Below are positions 45,929-54,100 of a stretch of 64,000 nucleotides of DNA, piece after piece. The position numbers and the translations under genes were made by a program. This DNA comes from Haloterrigena sp. H1 (GTDB taxonomy: Archaea > Halobacteriota > Halobacteria > Halobacteriales > Natrialbaceae), in the NCBI RefSeq assembly GCF_005938085.1, contig NZ_SMZK01000001.1, positions 2,170,001 through 2,234,000 on the forward strand, in the 5' to 3' direction. The first letter of the stretch is position 1; each line of letters starts with the position of its first letter. The notes under the pieces are model-generated. The model was given only the letters and a program-made list of their open reading frames with translations. It searched no databases and was not told where the DNA came from.

Positions 45929-45939
45929 CTTGTATCCGG

Positions 45940-46260
45940 TCAGTCACTTTCGCTCTCGTAGTAGCGAGCGCCACGAATCATTCGGACGGTGAGCACTCCG
46001 ACACCGACGACGAACACGATCCAAGCAACCCCGGAACTGTCGGTGGGGGACGTATACTCGACGATCGCGACGAGCAGGACGAGCGCCGCGACGTACAGGA
46101 CGTTTGTCCCGATGAAATCGGCCAGTCCTTCCTCGTCGGTGACGCGATCCGGATCGTAGCCCGCGATCAACTGCACCATCCCGAAGTGCTTGATCAGGAT
46201 CCCCAGCGCGCCGATGAATCCCGCAGTCGCGATGAGAGAGATGACCGACGCAGTGACCAT
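45940..46260 (-). CDS. DUF3784-type membrane protein
   Basis: 106 residues from ATG 46260. It has three hydrophobic helices. LIAGYDPDRVTDEEGLADFI after the first helix resembles the DUF3784 hallmark (LIAGYN followed by an acidic stretch and a short phosphate-loop-like part). Function is unknown. It ends 12 bp from the convergent two-helix protein. Confidence 0.7.
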   Translation of the reverse strand: MVTASVISLIATAGFIGALGILIKHFGMVQLIAGYDPDRVTDEEGLADFIGTNVLYVAALVLLVAIVEYTSPTDSSGVAWIVFVVGVGVLTVRMIRGARYYESESD

Positions 46261-46324
46261 ATCCGGAATTGTCAACCGACCCACAAAACGGTTCCGGACG
46301 GCCCAGTCAGCGATGGCCGGCCCA

Positions 46325-47224
46325 TCACTCCCCGGTTCGGAGATGATGAAAGACGTACGTCTGGGCGTAGCCGGCGTACTCGCCGCCCAGGCGGTCGCGG
46401 AGCGCCCGTGAGGTGGCAGCGTAGGAACCGCGATCGCACTCGGGATAGTACTCCTCGATCGCCGATTTGATCCAGGTGTCGAGCGGGACTGCCTCGTCGA
46501 AGCCCAGCGAAAACAACAAGACGCAGTCAGCCACCTTGTCGCCGACGCCGACGAACTGCGTCAGATGCTCGCGCGCGTCCTCGTACTCGAGGGATCGCGC
46601 GGCTTCCGGATGGGCCTCGCCGCTTGCGACCATCTCGGCTGTGCGGACGACATACGGGGCGCGATAGCCCAGCCCGAGATCACGGAGTTCGGCCTCGGTC
46701 GCGGTCGCGAGCTGATCCGGCGTCGGAAAGGCGTGGTAGGTCTCGCCGTCGAACGCGACCGCGTCGCCGTACTCCCGTGCTAGCGTCGTGACCATCGTGT
46801 GAATTCGTTCGACGCGCATCTGGGCCGAGCAAATAAACGAGATGAGACAGCCGAAGGACGGATCATCGACGAGTCGCATCCCGCGGTGAGCCTCGTAGGC
46901 CTCACGGAGGAGCGGCTCGTCCGGCCCGGCCGCGACGATCGACTCGAGGTCGTCGTCGAGACGCAACAGCCGACGGACGATCGGCTCGGCATCGGTCGTC
47001 GACTCCCACTCGAGGCGGCCGTCGCGGGTCCGCACGCGGATCACGTCCCAGTCACCTGTGCCGTCCGAGCCGACGACCGTCGTATACCACGCGTCAGATG
47101 CCGGCGTGGTGCCGTACATCTCGCCGTCCGAGCGCTGCCAGAGGTACGTCTGACCGCTCTCGAGCGTTCGGTACAGGTCGAAGCCTCCGGCGAGTTCGTC
47201 GATCGAGATCGTCCCCGTCTCCAT
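46325..47224 (-). CDS. ogg: OGG1/AlkA-type DNA glycosylase
   Basis: A 299-residue HhH-GPD glycosylase/lyase. The N-terminal part has the SGQTYLWQRSDGEMYG region typical of OGG1. The helix-hairpin-helix FVGVGDKVADCVLLFSLGF holds the catalytic Lys230, and PLDTWIKSAIEEYYPEC has the catalytic Asp249. It removes 8-oxoguanine and nicks the strand. Lys plus Asp suggests a bifunctional enzyme. The C-terminus (YAGYAQTYVFHHLR) is conserved in archaeal members. Confidence 0.9.
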   Translation of the reverse strand: METGTISIDELAGGFDLYRTLESGQTYLWQRSDGEMYGTTPASDAWYTTVVGSDGTGDWDVIRVRTRDGRLEWESTTDAEPIVRRLLRLDDDLESIVAAGPDEPLLREAYEAHRGMRLVDDPSFGCLISFICSAQMRVERIHTMVTTLAREYGDAVAFDGETYHAFPTPDQLATATEAELRDLGLGYRAPYVVRTAEMVASGEAHPEAARSLEYEDAREHLTQFVGVGDKVADCVLLFSLGFDEAVPLDTWIKSAIEEYYPECDRGSYAATSRALRDRLGGEYAGYAQTYVFHHLRTGE

Positions 47225-47379
47225 TCGTCCGACCCTTCGGTGGTGTGGGCTTTTGTCTTTCGACCCACCGTCAAGCTGTCAAACACCCGATTACTGCGGG
47301 ACAGGATAGCGCAGTGGGACGAGCGGTGACGGGTGAGTTGGGGCGAACCTTCTTACTGCAGGGCATCCAATGTCATGGT

Positions 47380-47841
47380 ATGAATTGCAGGGTCGTCGTT
47401 GAAGCTGCTGTGCCGGTCTTCGACGTTGAGACGGAGGACGAGGCGATCCGGATCGGTATTTCGAAAACGGGTGAGATGCTGAACCCTGATTTAAACTACG
47501 TCGAAATCAACATGGGCGAGCGTACTTCCCCATCCGGTGAGGAGCTCCCGCCTGCGTTTATCGCAGCCGACGAAGCGCTCGTCGCACTCGAACTGGAGAT
47601 GACCGTCTTCAACGTCGAACGTGAGGAACACGCCTCGCGGATCGCACGGAAGGAGATCGGTCAACGTCTCGAGAATATCCCACTCGAGGTTATAGAGGTC
47701 GAGGTCATCGAAGAGGAAACGACTGACGAAGCAGAGACCGACGAGTCGACGGATACGGAGTCGACGGATACGGAGACTGCCGACGAAACCGAGGAGTCGG
47801 ACGACGAGATCCTCCCGGAGTTCGAGGATCTAGTCGAGTGA
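47380..47841 (+). CDS. DUF555/UPF0212 family protein
   Basis: 153 residues from ATG 47380. VVVEAAVPVFDVETEDEAIR, GEMLNPDLNYVEINMG and AFIAADEALVALELEMTVFN are the family blocks found across euryarchaea. The C-terminus is an acidic Thr/Glu/Asp-rich tail with TDTES-type repeats (TDESTDTESTDTET). Function is unknown. The long open frame upstream of the ATG is not part of the family. Confidence 0.88.
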   Translation: MNCRVVVEAAVPVFDVETEDEAIRIGISKTGEMLNPDLNYVEINMGERTSPSGEELPPAFIAADEALVALELEMTVFNVEREEHASRIARKEIGQRLENIPLEVIEVEVIEEETTDEAETDESTDTESTDTETADETEESDDEILPEFEDLVE

Positions 47842-48018
47842 CGGCCTCGTTTTCCCGATCGGTGCGAGACGCCGATCAACATCGTATCGCTATTTTTTGG
47901 CCGGCACACCAGTGATATCTCCCGGCGCAAACGGCGGAACGTGCTCCGCGTAGACAGAGTACACAACGAGTCTCGCCAGTCACTGGTAGAGCAACGATCG
48001 GAGGATACGACGATATTC

Positions 48019-48255
48019 TCAGTCGGCAGTTGCGGCGACTGCTTCCTGCTCTTCTTCCCGCATATTCTTCGTAATGCCCCCGGCGAGCGCAAAAACAGCA
48101 GCTTTGTGATCAGTTTTCGATTTGTGGATGGATGTCGGCCGAATACCTCGCGATTCGTACTCCTCGAGGTCGATCTGGCAGTCTTCCCACTCTGCACACT
48201 GGTTCGATACCTCCGCGAGAAGGCCGTGAAGGTGAATGAGCTCCTGCTTCTTCAT
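48019..48255 (-). CDS. UPF0058 family protein
   Basis: 78 residues from ATG 48255, starting KKQELIHLHGLLAEVSNQCA, the signature of UPF0058 proteins, which haloarchaea have in several copies. YESRGIRPTSIHKSKTDHKA and VFALAGGITKNM continue the family. It is acidic, soluble and alpha-helical; function is unknown. An upstream ATG at 48261 would add only two residues. Confidence 0.88.
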   Translation of the reverse strand: MKKQELIHLHGLLAEVSNQCAEWEDCQIDLEEYESRGIRPTSIHKSKTDHKAAVFALAGGITKNMREEEQEAVAATAD

Positions 48256-48770
48256 AACCATCCTCTCCTACCCACTGCAGGGTTATATTATTATCTTGAG
48301 TCGCGTTAACACGCGCCCAGTATTGAGAGATTGGTGTATCATCATCAGAGACGATTCGAATGCAGTTATTACGCGATCGGATTCAGGAGATGAAACCGTG
48401 TTAGTATTCTATTTACTGGTGTAACAGCGTCTTTCGGCATAATTTCATTGAGGCACGAGCAGCATTAAGAAGATCATACGCGATCGTCGAGCACCTGATC
48501 GAGCAGCTCTGCGCCATTCGAAGAGCGTCCCGACCGGCCCGTATTCCACACCGACCACAGAACTGACGTACGACCAGGTGTGCAGTAGCAAGCAGTCACT
48601 ACAAAACTGTTATACGCTGAACAGGCGCAATACCACGGCCTTTAGGCCGTGGATACGCGCCGTCACTCAGGGTTACGTTCAACCGATACTGACAGGCCAG
48701 GATATTCCACCGTTCTCAGCCCAAGCTTTTACAAAAGAAACGAGTATAAGGGATTATACAGACGTTCAGA
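48256..48770. other. AT-rich interval with the left end of a tnpB element
   Basis: No gene is convincing. The first 200 bp are AT-rich and must hold the UPF0058 promoter. A perfect 8-bp stem-loop, CCACGGCC-TTTA-GGCCGTGG at 48633-48652, precedes the tnpB gene by about 120 bp, like the left-end hairpin of the ppk1 element. Confidence 0.55.
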
Positions 48771-50136
48771 ATGCTGGAAGTCCACTGCACCCACCGTGCG
48801 AAAATCCGCAATCACTCACAGGTCGCGGAGTCGCTCGACCAACATGGGTGGAGCGCCAGCAAACTCTGGAACGTCGCCAACTATCACTCCCGCCAAGTCT
48901 GGGAGGAGACGGGCGAAATTCCTGACCACGAGGAGTTGAAAGACGAGTTGAAGACTCATCCAAAGTACAAGGGACTGCATAGTCAGTCCAGTCAGCGAGT
49001 TCTGGAGGAACTCGCTGAAGCCTTCAACTCGTGGTACGGTTCCGATGACGAGCGGGACAATCCACCCGGCTACCGAAAAGAAAACTACTACGACTCGGAA
49101 GGCCGCCGCGTCCACGAAGAACACCCGCGTTCCACCGTGACGTGGAAGCAAAACGGCATCCGTCACGACACCAATAACAACCGTGTTCGCCTCTCAAAAG
49201 GTGCGAATCACAAGGAACATCCCCGAGCGTGGGAATACATCCTTGTCGAATACGAGACTCGTCCCGACGTCACGGTTGAGAACCTACAGCAGGTTCGTGC
49301 TGTCTACGATAACGCGAAGGAGCGGTGGGAACTGCACCTCGTCTGTAAAGACGAGATCGAGATGCCCGACGCTCCCGGTAACGAGACAGCGGGTATTGAC
49401 CTCGGTATCAGCAACTTCGCAGCTGTTGCGTACAGCACCGAAGTCGCTGACCTGTATCCCGGAAACCGGCTGAAACAGGATAGCTACTACTTCCCGAAGG
49501 AGATCGCCAAGTGCGACGATTCAGGCGGTGAGCGAGCTACGCTACTACAGCACAAGTGGTCGGAACGCCGCACCCACTTTTTCCATAGTCTCGCCAAACA
49601 CATCGTCCAACGGTGTGTCGAGAAGGGTGTTGGCCGCATCAACGTCGGAGACTTGGAAGGCGTCCGTGAAGACGAGAACGGCGACTCGAAAAACTGGGGT
49701 AAACACGGCAACCTCGACTTGCACGGGTGGGCGTTCGACCGGTTCACCTCGATCCTCACGTACAAGGCGAAAGTCGAGGGTATCGAGGTCGAGGTAGTCT
49801 CGGAAAAAGGCACGAGTAAGACGTGTTGCGTATGCGGTAGGGAAGACGATAGTCAGCGAGTTGAGCGAGGTCTGTACGTCTGCAAGGCGTGTGACGCGGC
49901 GTTCAACGCTGATGTGAATGGGGCGGAGAACATCCGCCTCAACCTGAACGAAAGTAACTCCGAGTCTGCACCCGATTTGGGTGGAGATAGGAGTACCGGC
50001 TGGTTGGCACAGCCCGGAGTCTACCTTCACGACCTCTCCCGAGGATTCCAACCTCGGGTAGAGGTGGTAGACTGCAAACCCTAATATCCCAACTGCGGTC
50101 GGGATTCCTCCGCCTTCAGGCCGAGGAGGATGTCAA
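48610..50136 (+). mobile_element. IS200/IS605-type element with tnpB only
   Basis: The left end is placed near 48610 from similarity of TTATACGCTGA and the following hairpin (48633-48652) to the ppk1 element's left end. The right end is GGGATTCCTCCGCCTTCAGG, then CCGAGGAGGATGTCAA, ending at about 50136, closely like the ppk1 element's GGAGGTCAA end. No tnpA is present, so it could move only with TnpA supplied in trans, for which the ppk1 element's enzyme would be a natural source were it intact. Confidence 0.7.
48771..50084 (+). CDS. tnpB: TnpB-like protein with altered RuvC-II
   Basis: A 437-residue TnpB-family protein. RuvC-I is GIDLGISNFAAVAY (Asp). The zinc finger is KTCCVCGRED...VCKACDAA. 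RuvC-III is AFNADVNGAENIRLNL (Asp). At RuvC-II it reads INVGDLEGVRED, so the position of the usual Glu (LEDL in the ppk1 element) holds Gly and the nearby acid is the Asp of GDL. This GDL form is seen in some TnpB groups, so it may be a subfamily with a shifted catalytic acid and not an inactive one. It starts at ATG 48771. Confidence 0.85.
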   Translation: MLEVHCTHRAKIRNHSQVAESLDQHGWSASKLWNVANYHSRQVWEETGEIPDHEELKDELKTHPKYKGLHSQSSQRVLEELAEAFNSWYGSDDERDNPPGYRKENYYDSEGRRVHEEHPRSTVTWKQNGIRHDTNNNRVRLSKGANHKEHPRAWEYILVEYETRPDVTVENLQQVRAVYDNAKERWELHLVCKDEIEMPDAPGNETAGIDLGISNFAAVAYSTEVADLYPGNRLKQDSYYFPKEIAKCDDSGGERATLLQHKWSERRTHFFHSLAKHIVQRCVEKGVGRINVGDLEGVREDENGDSKNWGKHGNLDLHGWAFDRFTSILTYKAKVEGIEVEVVSEKGTSKTCCVCGREDDSQRVERGLYVCKACDAAFNADVNGAENIRLNLNESNSESAPDLGGDRSTGWLAQPGVYLHDLSRGFQPRVEVVDCKP

Positions 50137-50176
50137 TCGGGGTTGTCGACGGTTGGCCGCCGTTTCGACCGTGACT

Positions 50177-50356
50177 CTAGCCGAGCTGTTTCAGGGTCTG
50201 AAGGTCGCGATCCGTCCGCATGAACTCGGCAGTGCGGTGTGAGGCATGACAGTTCGGGCAGTGAAACATGTCGGCGGGCGCAGGAAGTTCAGCTGGAGAA
50301 ACTTGCCAATCCTTCGCACATTCGGGACACAACAGCTGGACGGTCGTTTTATCCAT
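50177..50356 (-). CDS. Small zinc-ribbon protein
   Basis: 59 residues from ATG 50356: MDKTTVQLLCPECAKDWQV, then MFHCPNCHASH. Two CxxC knuckles (CPEC and CPNC) make a zinc ribbon. This form is common in haloarchaea (I recall DUF7836) and has no known function. It precedes nothing on its strand; tfb lies 105 bp upstream in the same direction. Confidence 0.75.
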   Translation of the reverse strand: MDKTTVQLLCPECAKDWQVSPAELPAPADMFHCPNCHASHRTAEFMRTDRDLQTLKQLG

Positions 50357-50461
50357 GTCACCCTCTTTCACACGAGAGATCAAAAACATTGCCGCAGTTC
50401 CAGTCGGCCGAAAACACCACCCGCGATACAGTCTGCGATCCGACGGCCGTCGAAAGGGCCC

Positions 50462-51439
50462 TTACGCGGGTGCAGCCGTGTCCGAAGCCTCGAGCAGTTC
50501 CTTGTACCGGTTGCGGATCGTGACTTCCGAGATGCTTGCGACCTCACTGACCTCGTTTTGGGTGACCTTCTCGTTGGTCAGCAGGGCGGCAGCGTAGACC
50601 GATGCGGCCGCGAGGCCGACCGGTGACTTGCCGCTGTGGACGCCTTCCTGGCGGGCCGACTCGAGTAGTTCGCGAGCCATCCGCTCAGTCTCGTCCGAGA
50701 GGTCCAGATCGCTGACGAACCGAGGGACGTAGTGTTCGGGGTCGGCCGGTTTGACCTCGAGACCGAGTTCCCGGATGATGTAGCGGTAGGTGCGGGTCAA
50801 CTCCATCTTCTCGACGCGGGAGACGGCCGAGATCTCGTCGAGGCTGCGCGGCGTGCCGGCCTGGCGGGCAGCGGCGTACAGTGATGCGGTCGCGACACCT
50901 TCGATCGAGCGGCCAGGCAGCAGGTCTTCCTCGAGTGCGCGTCGGTAGATGACACTCGCCGTCTCGCGGACGTTCTCGGGGAGGCCGAGCGCGGATGCCA
51001 TCCGGTCGATCTCACCGAGTGCCTGCTTGAGGTTGCGCTCCTTGGAGTCGCGGGTACGGAACCGCTCGTTCCAGGTGCGCAGGCGCTGCATCTTCTGGCG
51101 CTGGCGGCTCGAGAGCGCCCGGCCGTAGGCGTCTTTGTCCTGCCAGCCGATGTTGGTCGACAGCCCCTGGTCGTGCATCATGTTCGTCGTGGGCGCGCCC
51201 ACGCGGGACTTCTCGTCTTTCTCGGCGGCGTCGAACGCACGCCATTCGGGGCCGCGGTCGATTTCGTCTTCCTCGACGACGAGGCCACACTCGGTACAGA
51301 CGGTCTCGGCGTGCTCGTCGTCCGAGACCAGTCGGCCGCCACACTCCGGGCAGCGTTCCTGCTCGTCGGCTACCGACGTGGTTTCTTCCTCCTCAGGTTC
51401 TTGCTCGCTCGTATAGGTTCGAATGTTTGTATCAGTCAT
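50462..51439 (-). CDS. tfb: Transcription initiation factor IIB (TFB)
   Basis: 325 residues. The zinc ribbon is CPECGGRLVSDD...CTECGLVVEED. The B-reader/linker follows (DRGPEWRAFDAAEKDEKSRV). Two cyclin repeats begin near residues 130 and 225 (SIYRRALEE-like VIYRRALEEDLLPGRSIEGV; SPVGLAAASVYAAALLTNEK). It brings RNA polymerase to TBP-bound promoters. Haloarchaea carry several tfb genes. About 20 residues of acidic tail precede the ribbon. Confidence 0.96.
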   Translation of the reverse strand: MTDTNIRTYTSEQEPEEEETTSVADEQERCPECGGRLVSDDEHAETVCTECGLVVEEDEIDRGPEWRAFDAAEKDEKSRVGAPTTNMMHDQGLSTNIGWQDKDAYGRALSSRQRQKMQRLRTWNERFRTRDSKERNLKQALGEIDRMASALGLPENVRETASVIYRRALEEDLLPGRSIEGVATASLYAAARQAGTPRSLDEISAVSRVEKMELTRTYRYIIRELGLEVKPADPEHYVPRFVSDLDLSDETERMARELLESARQEGVHSGKSPVGLAAASVYAAALLTNEKVTQNEVSEVASISEVTIRNRYKELLEASDTAAPA

Positions 51440-51524
51440 TGTGTATCGGGTGGGTTACTCGGGGCTCCCGGGTGGGGTAACCAGAAGAAACCCGGTCGCC
51501 TCAGCTAACATAGAGTAAGGCCGT

Positions 51525-51556
51525 AAGGCATATAAAGATTTCGGCTACTTTATAAA
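51525..51556 (-). promoter_or_regulatory. Possible tfb promoter
   Basis: On the minus strand, TTTATAAAG (about 51546-51555) and TTTATATG (about 51528-51536) lie 85-115 bp before the tfb start. Either could be the TATA box; both would leave a leader of about 60-90 nt. The region is strongly AT-rich compared with its surroundings. Confidence 0.45.
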
Positions 51557-51715
51557 CTAACCGCGTTTGCTGGTATATATGTTCCGGTTACATAGTTATT
51601 AATCATCAAAGATGCCGCCGCCAACGGTCGTGTCCGAACTACACCAGATACCTCAACAGAACTGACCCACCACCACGACCACACACCCAAGCGGTCGGCA
51701 CTGTCGACGAGATTC

Positions 51716-51826
51716 ATACTGTCGGGCAGCAGTCAATACGACATCGGTCGCGAGTTCGGGGCCGTCTCCGGGTGATGACGGCCGCAGCAGCGCGACCGAT
51801 CGTCACGTCGTTCTGTCCGACAGTAT
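51716..51826. repeat. 111-bp imperfect palindrome, copy A
   Basis: The ends are ATACTGTCGGGCAG and its near-exact complement (one mismatch). Inside, ATCGGTCGCG pairs with CGCGACCGAT, and GGCCGTC pairs with GACGGCC around a 10-nt loop. The element folds into one long stem-loop. It starts after the tfb promoter region and ends 8 bp before the stop of the DUF357 gene. A related element is at 58549-58657. Confidence 0.8.
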
Positions 51827-51834
51827 CAGCACTA

Positions 51835-52122
51835 CTACTCGACAGTGAAGAGATGCCCGTCCCGTGGGACGTCGAACAGGCCAACGCGAGCGCCGGCATC
51901 GAGCCACGCGTGGCCGTACGAAAACGACGCCAGCGCGTTGACGAGATCGTCTTGGTCCTGGAAGTGGGTTCCGTCCTCGAGATACGACGCCGCCATCTCG
52001 TAACAGTCGGCGGCTGCGTCCGCCATCGGTGTTCCCTCCGGCGGCGCGATCGTCGCCGCGTCGAGCGCCTCGGCGAGCAACTCGCCGTATCGATCCGTCT
52101 TCTCCTCGAGATCGGCAGCCAT
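51835..52122 (-). CDS. DUF357 family protein
   Basis: 95 residues from ATG 52122. LLAEALDAATIAPPEGTPMA, AADCYEMAASYLEDGTHFQD and ALASFSYGHAWLDAGARVGL are the DUF357 blocks, an all-helical archaeal family of unknown function. The open frame extends upstream of 52122 with Arg-rich sequence that is not part of the family. Confidence 0.85.
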   Translation of the reverse strand: MAADLEEKTDRYGELLAEALDAATIAPPEGTPMADAAADCYEMAASYLEDGTHFQDQDDLVNALASFSYGHAWLDAGARVGLFDVPRDGHLFTVE

Positions 52123-52270
52123 AGTCGTTCGTCGTCGCTTGCCACCGTAAGTGCGTCGTGTCGACGCGAGGGATCGACGACGTTCGGGTTGCACGGCCGT
52201 TTGCGGCGACCGTGTCGCTCGAGACACACCAGTAGCTCGGCTACAGAAATCCTCTACAAATAAGCAAGGC

Positions 52271-52307
52271 GAGTGCCTCGGGGCTTGACCCTGAGGCGGT
52301 TCACTGA
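52271..52307 (+). repeat. Dispersed hairpin, solo copy
   Basis: GAGTGCCTCGGGGCTTGACC followed by CTGAGGCGGTTCACTGA. It matches 25184-25221 in stem, loop and tail but has no transposase gene beside it. It lies in the region upstream of the thioredoxin reductase fusion gene. It may be a solo transposon end or a terminator. Confidence 0.65.
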
Positions 52308-52408
52308 CGGAACAACGGTAGCAGACGCCACGTTAGCACCGTCACAGTAAGGGGGACTCGTTGCTGCGAGCACAAGCGGTTTAGGGTCTCTGGCCCAACA
52401 CCTGCAAT

Positions 52409-53725
52409 ATGACCGACCAGCCACGCGTCGAGATCTATACCAAGGGCAATTGTTCACACTGCGACCGAGTCAAGGACCTCTTCGAAAGCAAGGGCGTCGA
52501 CTACGAGGAGTATAACGTCTCCGAGAACGACGAGCGCTTCGAAGAGATGGTAGAACGGGCAGACGGTCGCAAGACCGCTCCGGAAGTGTTCATCGACGAC
52601 GAACACGTCGGTGGCTGGGACGATACACACGAACTCGACGAGACCGGTGAACTCGACGAGCTGCTCGGTATCACCGATGACGAGGTCGTCGAACACCGTA
52701 CGCTGATCATCGCCGGCACCGGTATCGCGGGCCTGACCGCGGCGATCTACGCCGGCCGCGCGAACAACGAGCCGCTGATCATCGAAGGCGACGAACCCGG
52801 CGGCCAGCTCACGCTGACCACCGATGTCGCCAACTACCCCGGCTTCCCGGAGGGCATCGGTGGCCCCGAACTCGTCAACCGGATGAAAGAGCAGGCCACG
52901 CAGTTCGGTGCCGAGCTGAAAAACGGCATTATCGAGTCGGTAAACGACTCGAGCCGCCCCTTCCGCGTCGAACTCAGAAACGGCGACGTCTACACCGCCG
53001 ACGCCGTCATCGCCGCCTCGGGGGCCAGCGCTCGCACGCTCGGGATTCCCGGCGAAGACGAACTCATGGGCTATGGCCTCTCGACGTGTGCGACCTGTGA
53101 CGGTGCGTTCTTCCGCGACGAGGACATGCTCGTCGTCGGCGGCGGCGACGCCGCCATGGAGGAAGCCACGTTCCTCACGAAGTTCGCTGACACTGTCTAC
53201 ATCGCCCACCGCCGCGAGGAGTTCCGCGCGGAGGACTACTGGGTCGACCGCGTCCACGAAAAGGTCGAGGAAGGCGAGATCGAGATCATGAAAAACACCG
53301 AACTGATCGAGCTCCACGGCTCTCAGGAAGACGGCGTCGACCACGTCACCCTCGTCGAAAACGACGCCGGCCACCCCACCGACCGCCTCGACGACCCCGA
53401 AACCGAGGAGTTCGACTTCGATGTCGGTGCAGTCTTCTTCGCGATCGGCCACACCCCCAACACCGACTACCTCGAGGACACCGGCGTCCAGCTAGACGAC
53501 GAAGGCTATCTCGAAACCAAAGGCGGCGACGGCGGCGGCCAGACCGAAACCCACGTCCCCGGCCTGTTCGGTGCCGGCGACGTCGTCGACTTCCACTACC
53601 AGCAGGCCGTCACCGCGGCGGGGATGGGCTCGAAAGCCGCGTTGGATGCGGATGAATATCTCGAAGATCTAGAGCGGGCCGACTCGAGCGCCGAGGAAGC
53701 CGAAGCGGCTGCAGCGGACGACTAG
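52409..53725 (+). CDS. trxB: Glutaredoxin-thioredoxin reductase fusion protein
   Basis: 438 residues. Residues 1-85 are a glutaredoxin domain with CSHC (Cys15, Cys18) and the TAPEVFIDDEHVGGWDD glutathione/cis-Pro region. From about residue 97 it is a thioredoxin reductase: FAD site AGTGIAGLTAA, redox pair CATC (Cys227, Cys230), NADPH site GGGDAAMEEA with HRREEFRA, and GLFGAGDV near the end. The reductase could pass electrons to its own glutaredoxin domain, in effect a built-in substrate. An acidic Ala/Glu tail closes it. Confidence 0.93.
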   Translation: MTDQPRVEIYTKGNCSHCDRVKDLFESKGVDYEEYNVSENDERFEEMVERADGRKTAPEVFIDDEHVGGWDDTHELDETGELDELLGITDDEVVEHRTLIIAGTGIAGLTAAIYAGRANNEPLIIEGDEPGGQLTLTTDVANYPGFPEGIGGPELVNRMKEQATQFGAELKNGIIESVNDSSRPFRVELRNGDVYTADAVIAASGASARTLGIPGEDELMGYGLSTCATCDGAFFRDEDMLVVGGGDAAMEEATFLTKFADTVYIAHRREEFRAEDYWVDRVHEKVEEGEIEIMKNTELIELHGSQEDGVDHVTLVENDAGHPTDRLDDPETEEFDFDVGAVFFAIGHTPNTDYLEDTGVQLDDEGYLETKGGDGGGQTETHVPGLFGAGDVVDFHYQQAVTAAGMGSKAALDADEYLEDLERADSSAEEAEAAAADD

Positions 53726-54100
53726 CACTTCGACGCTGTTGACCCCGCGTTCGATCGGTTCCGCAGTTGTTGTTGCGTCTGCCACCGAGAACCGCTCACC
53801 GTCTATGACGTGGAGGTCGTCAGTCGATCGAGTGACTGGTTGATTGATCTATTCACTCTGCTGTGAGTTGTTCTTCGAACGAACGAGTACGAACGGTCGT
53901 GGGTGTCGGTTCCGAGACGTCCGGTGGTAATAGGTAATTATGTAAGACAAGGGTGTGGACACTCAGATCTGGTAATAAACCAATATCACTATGAGCGTGG
54001 CGTAATATACAATTAATTGAATGCGCATTCAACATTGGACAGCGGATAGACATACTCGAATCGGTGGCGGATCGGTTACAGGGTCGAGCGGAGGAAGACG
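53726..54100. other. Promoter region of the exporter pair
   Basis: A 375-bp stretch without a convincing gene. The right part is AT-rich (TAATATACAATTAATT at about 54003-54018) and contains a perfect palindrome, listed separately. GGAGGA just before the ATG at 54101 is a good ribosome-binding site. Confidence 0.6.
54017..54032. promoter_or_regulatory. Perfect 16-bp palindrome, probable TetR-type operator
   Basis: TTGAATGCGCATTCAA, fully self-complementary, lies 68 bp before the COG1361 gene start and right after an AT-rich TATA-like stretch. TGAATG-N-CATTCA sites are the usual form of TetR/AcrR-family operators, and MMPL/RND exporter operons are often under such repressors. A TetR gene is found at 62677-63282. 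Confidence 0.7.

Noticed and set aside
52454..53452. A 332-codon minus-strand frame under the glutaredoxin-thioredoxin reductase gene
   Set aside because: Antisense to a well-conserved enzyme; rich in Val/Asp/Glu runs created by the complementary codons.
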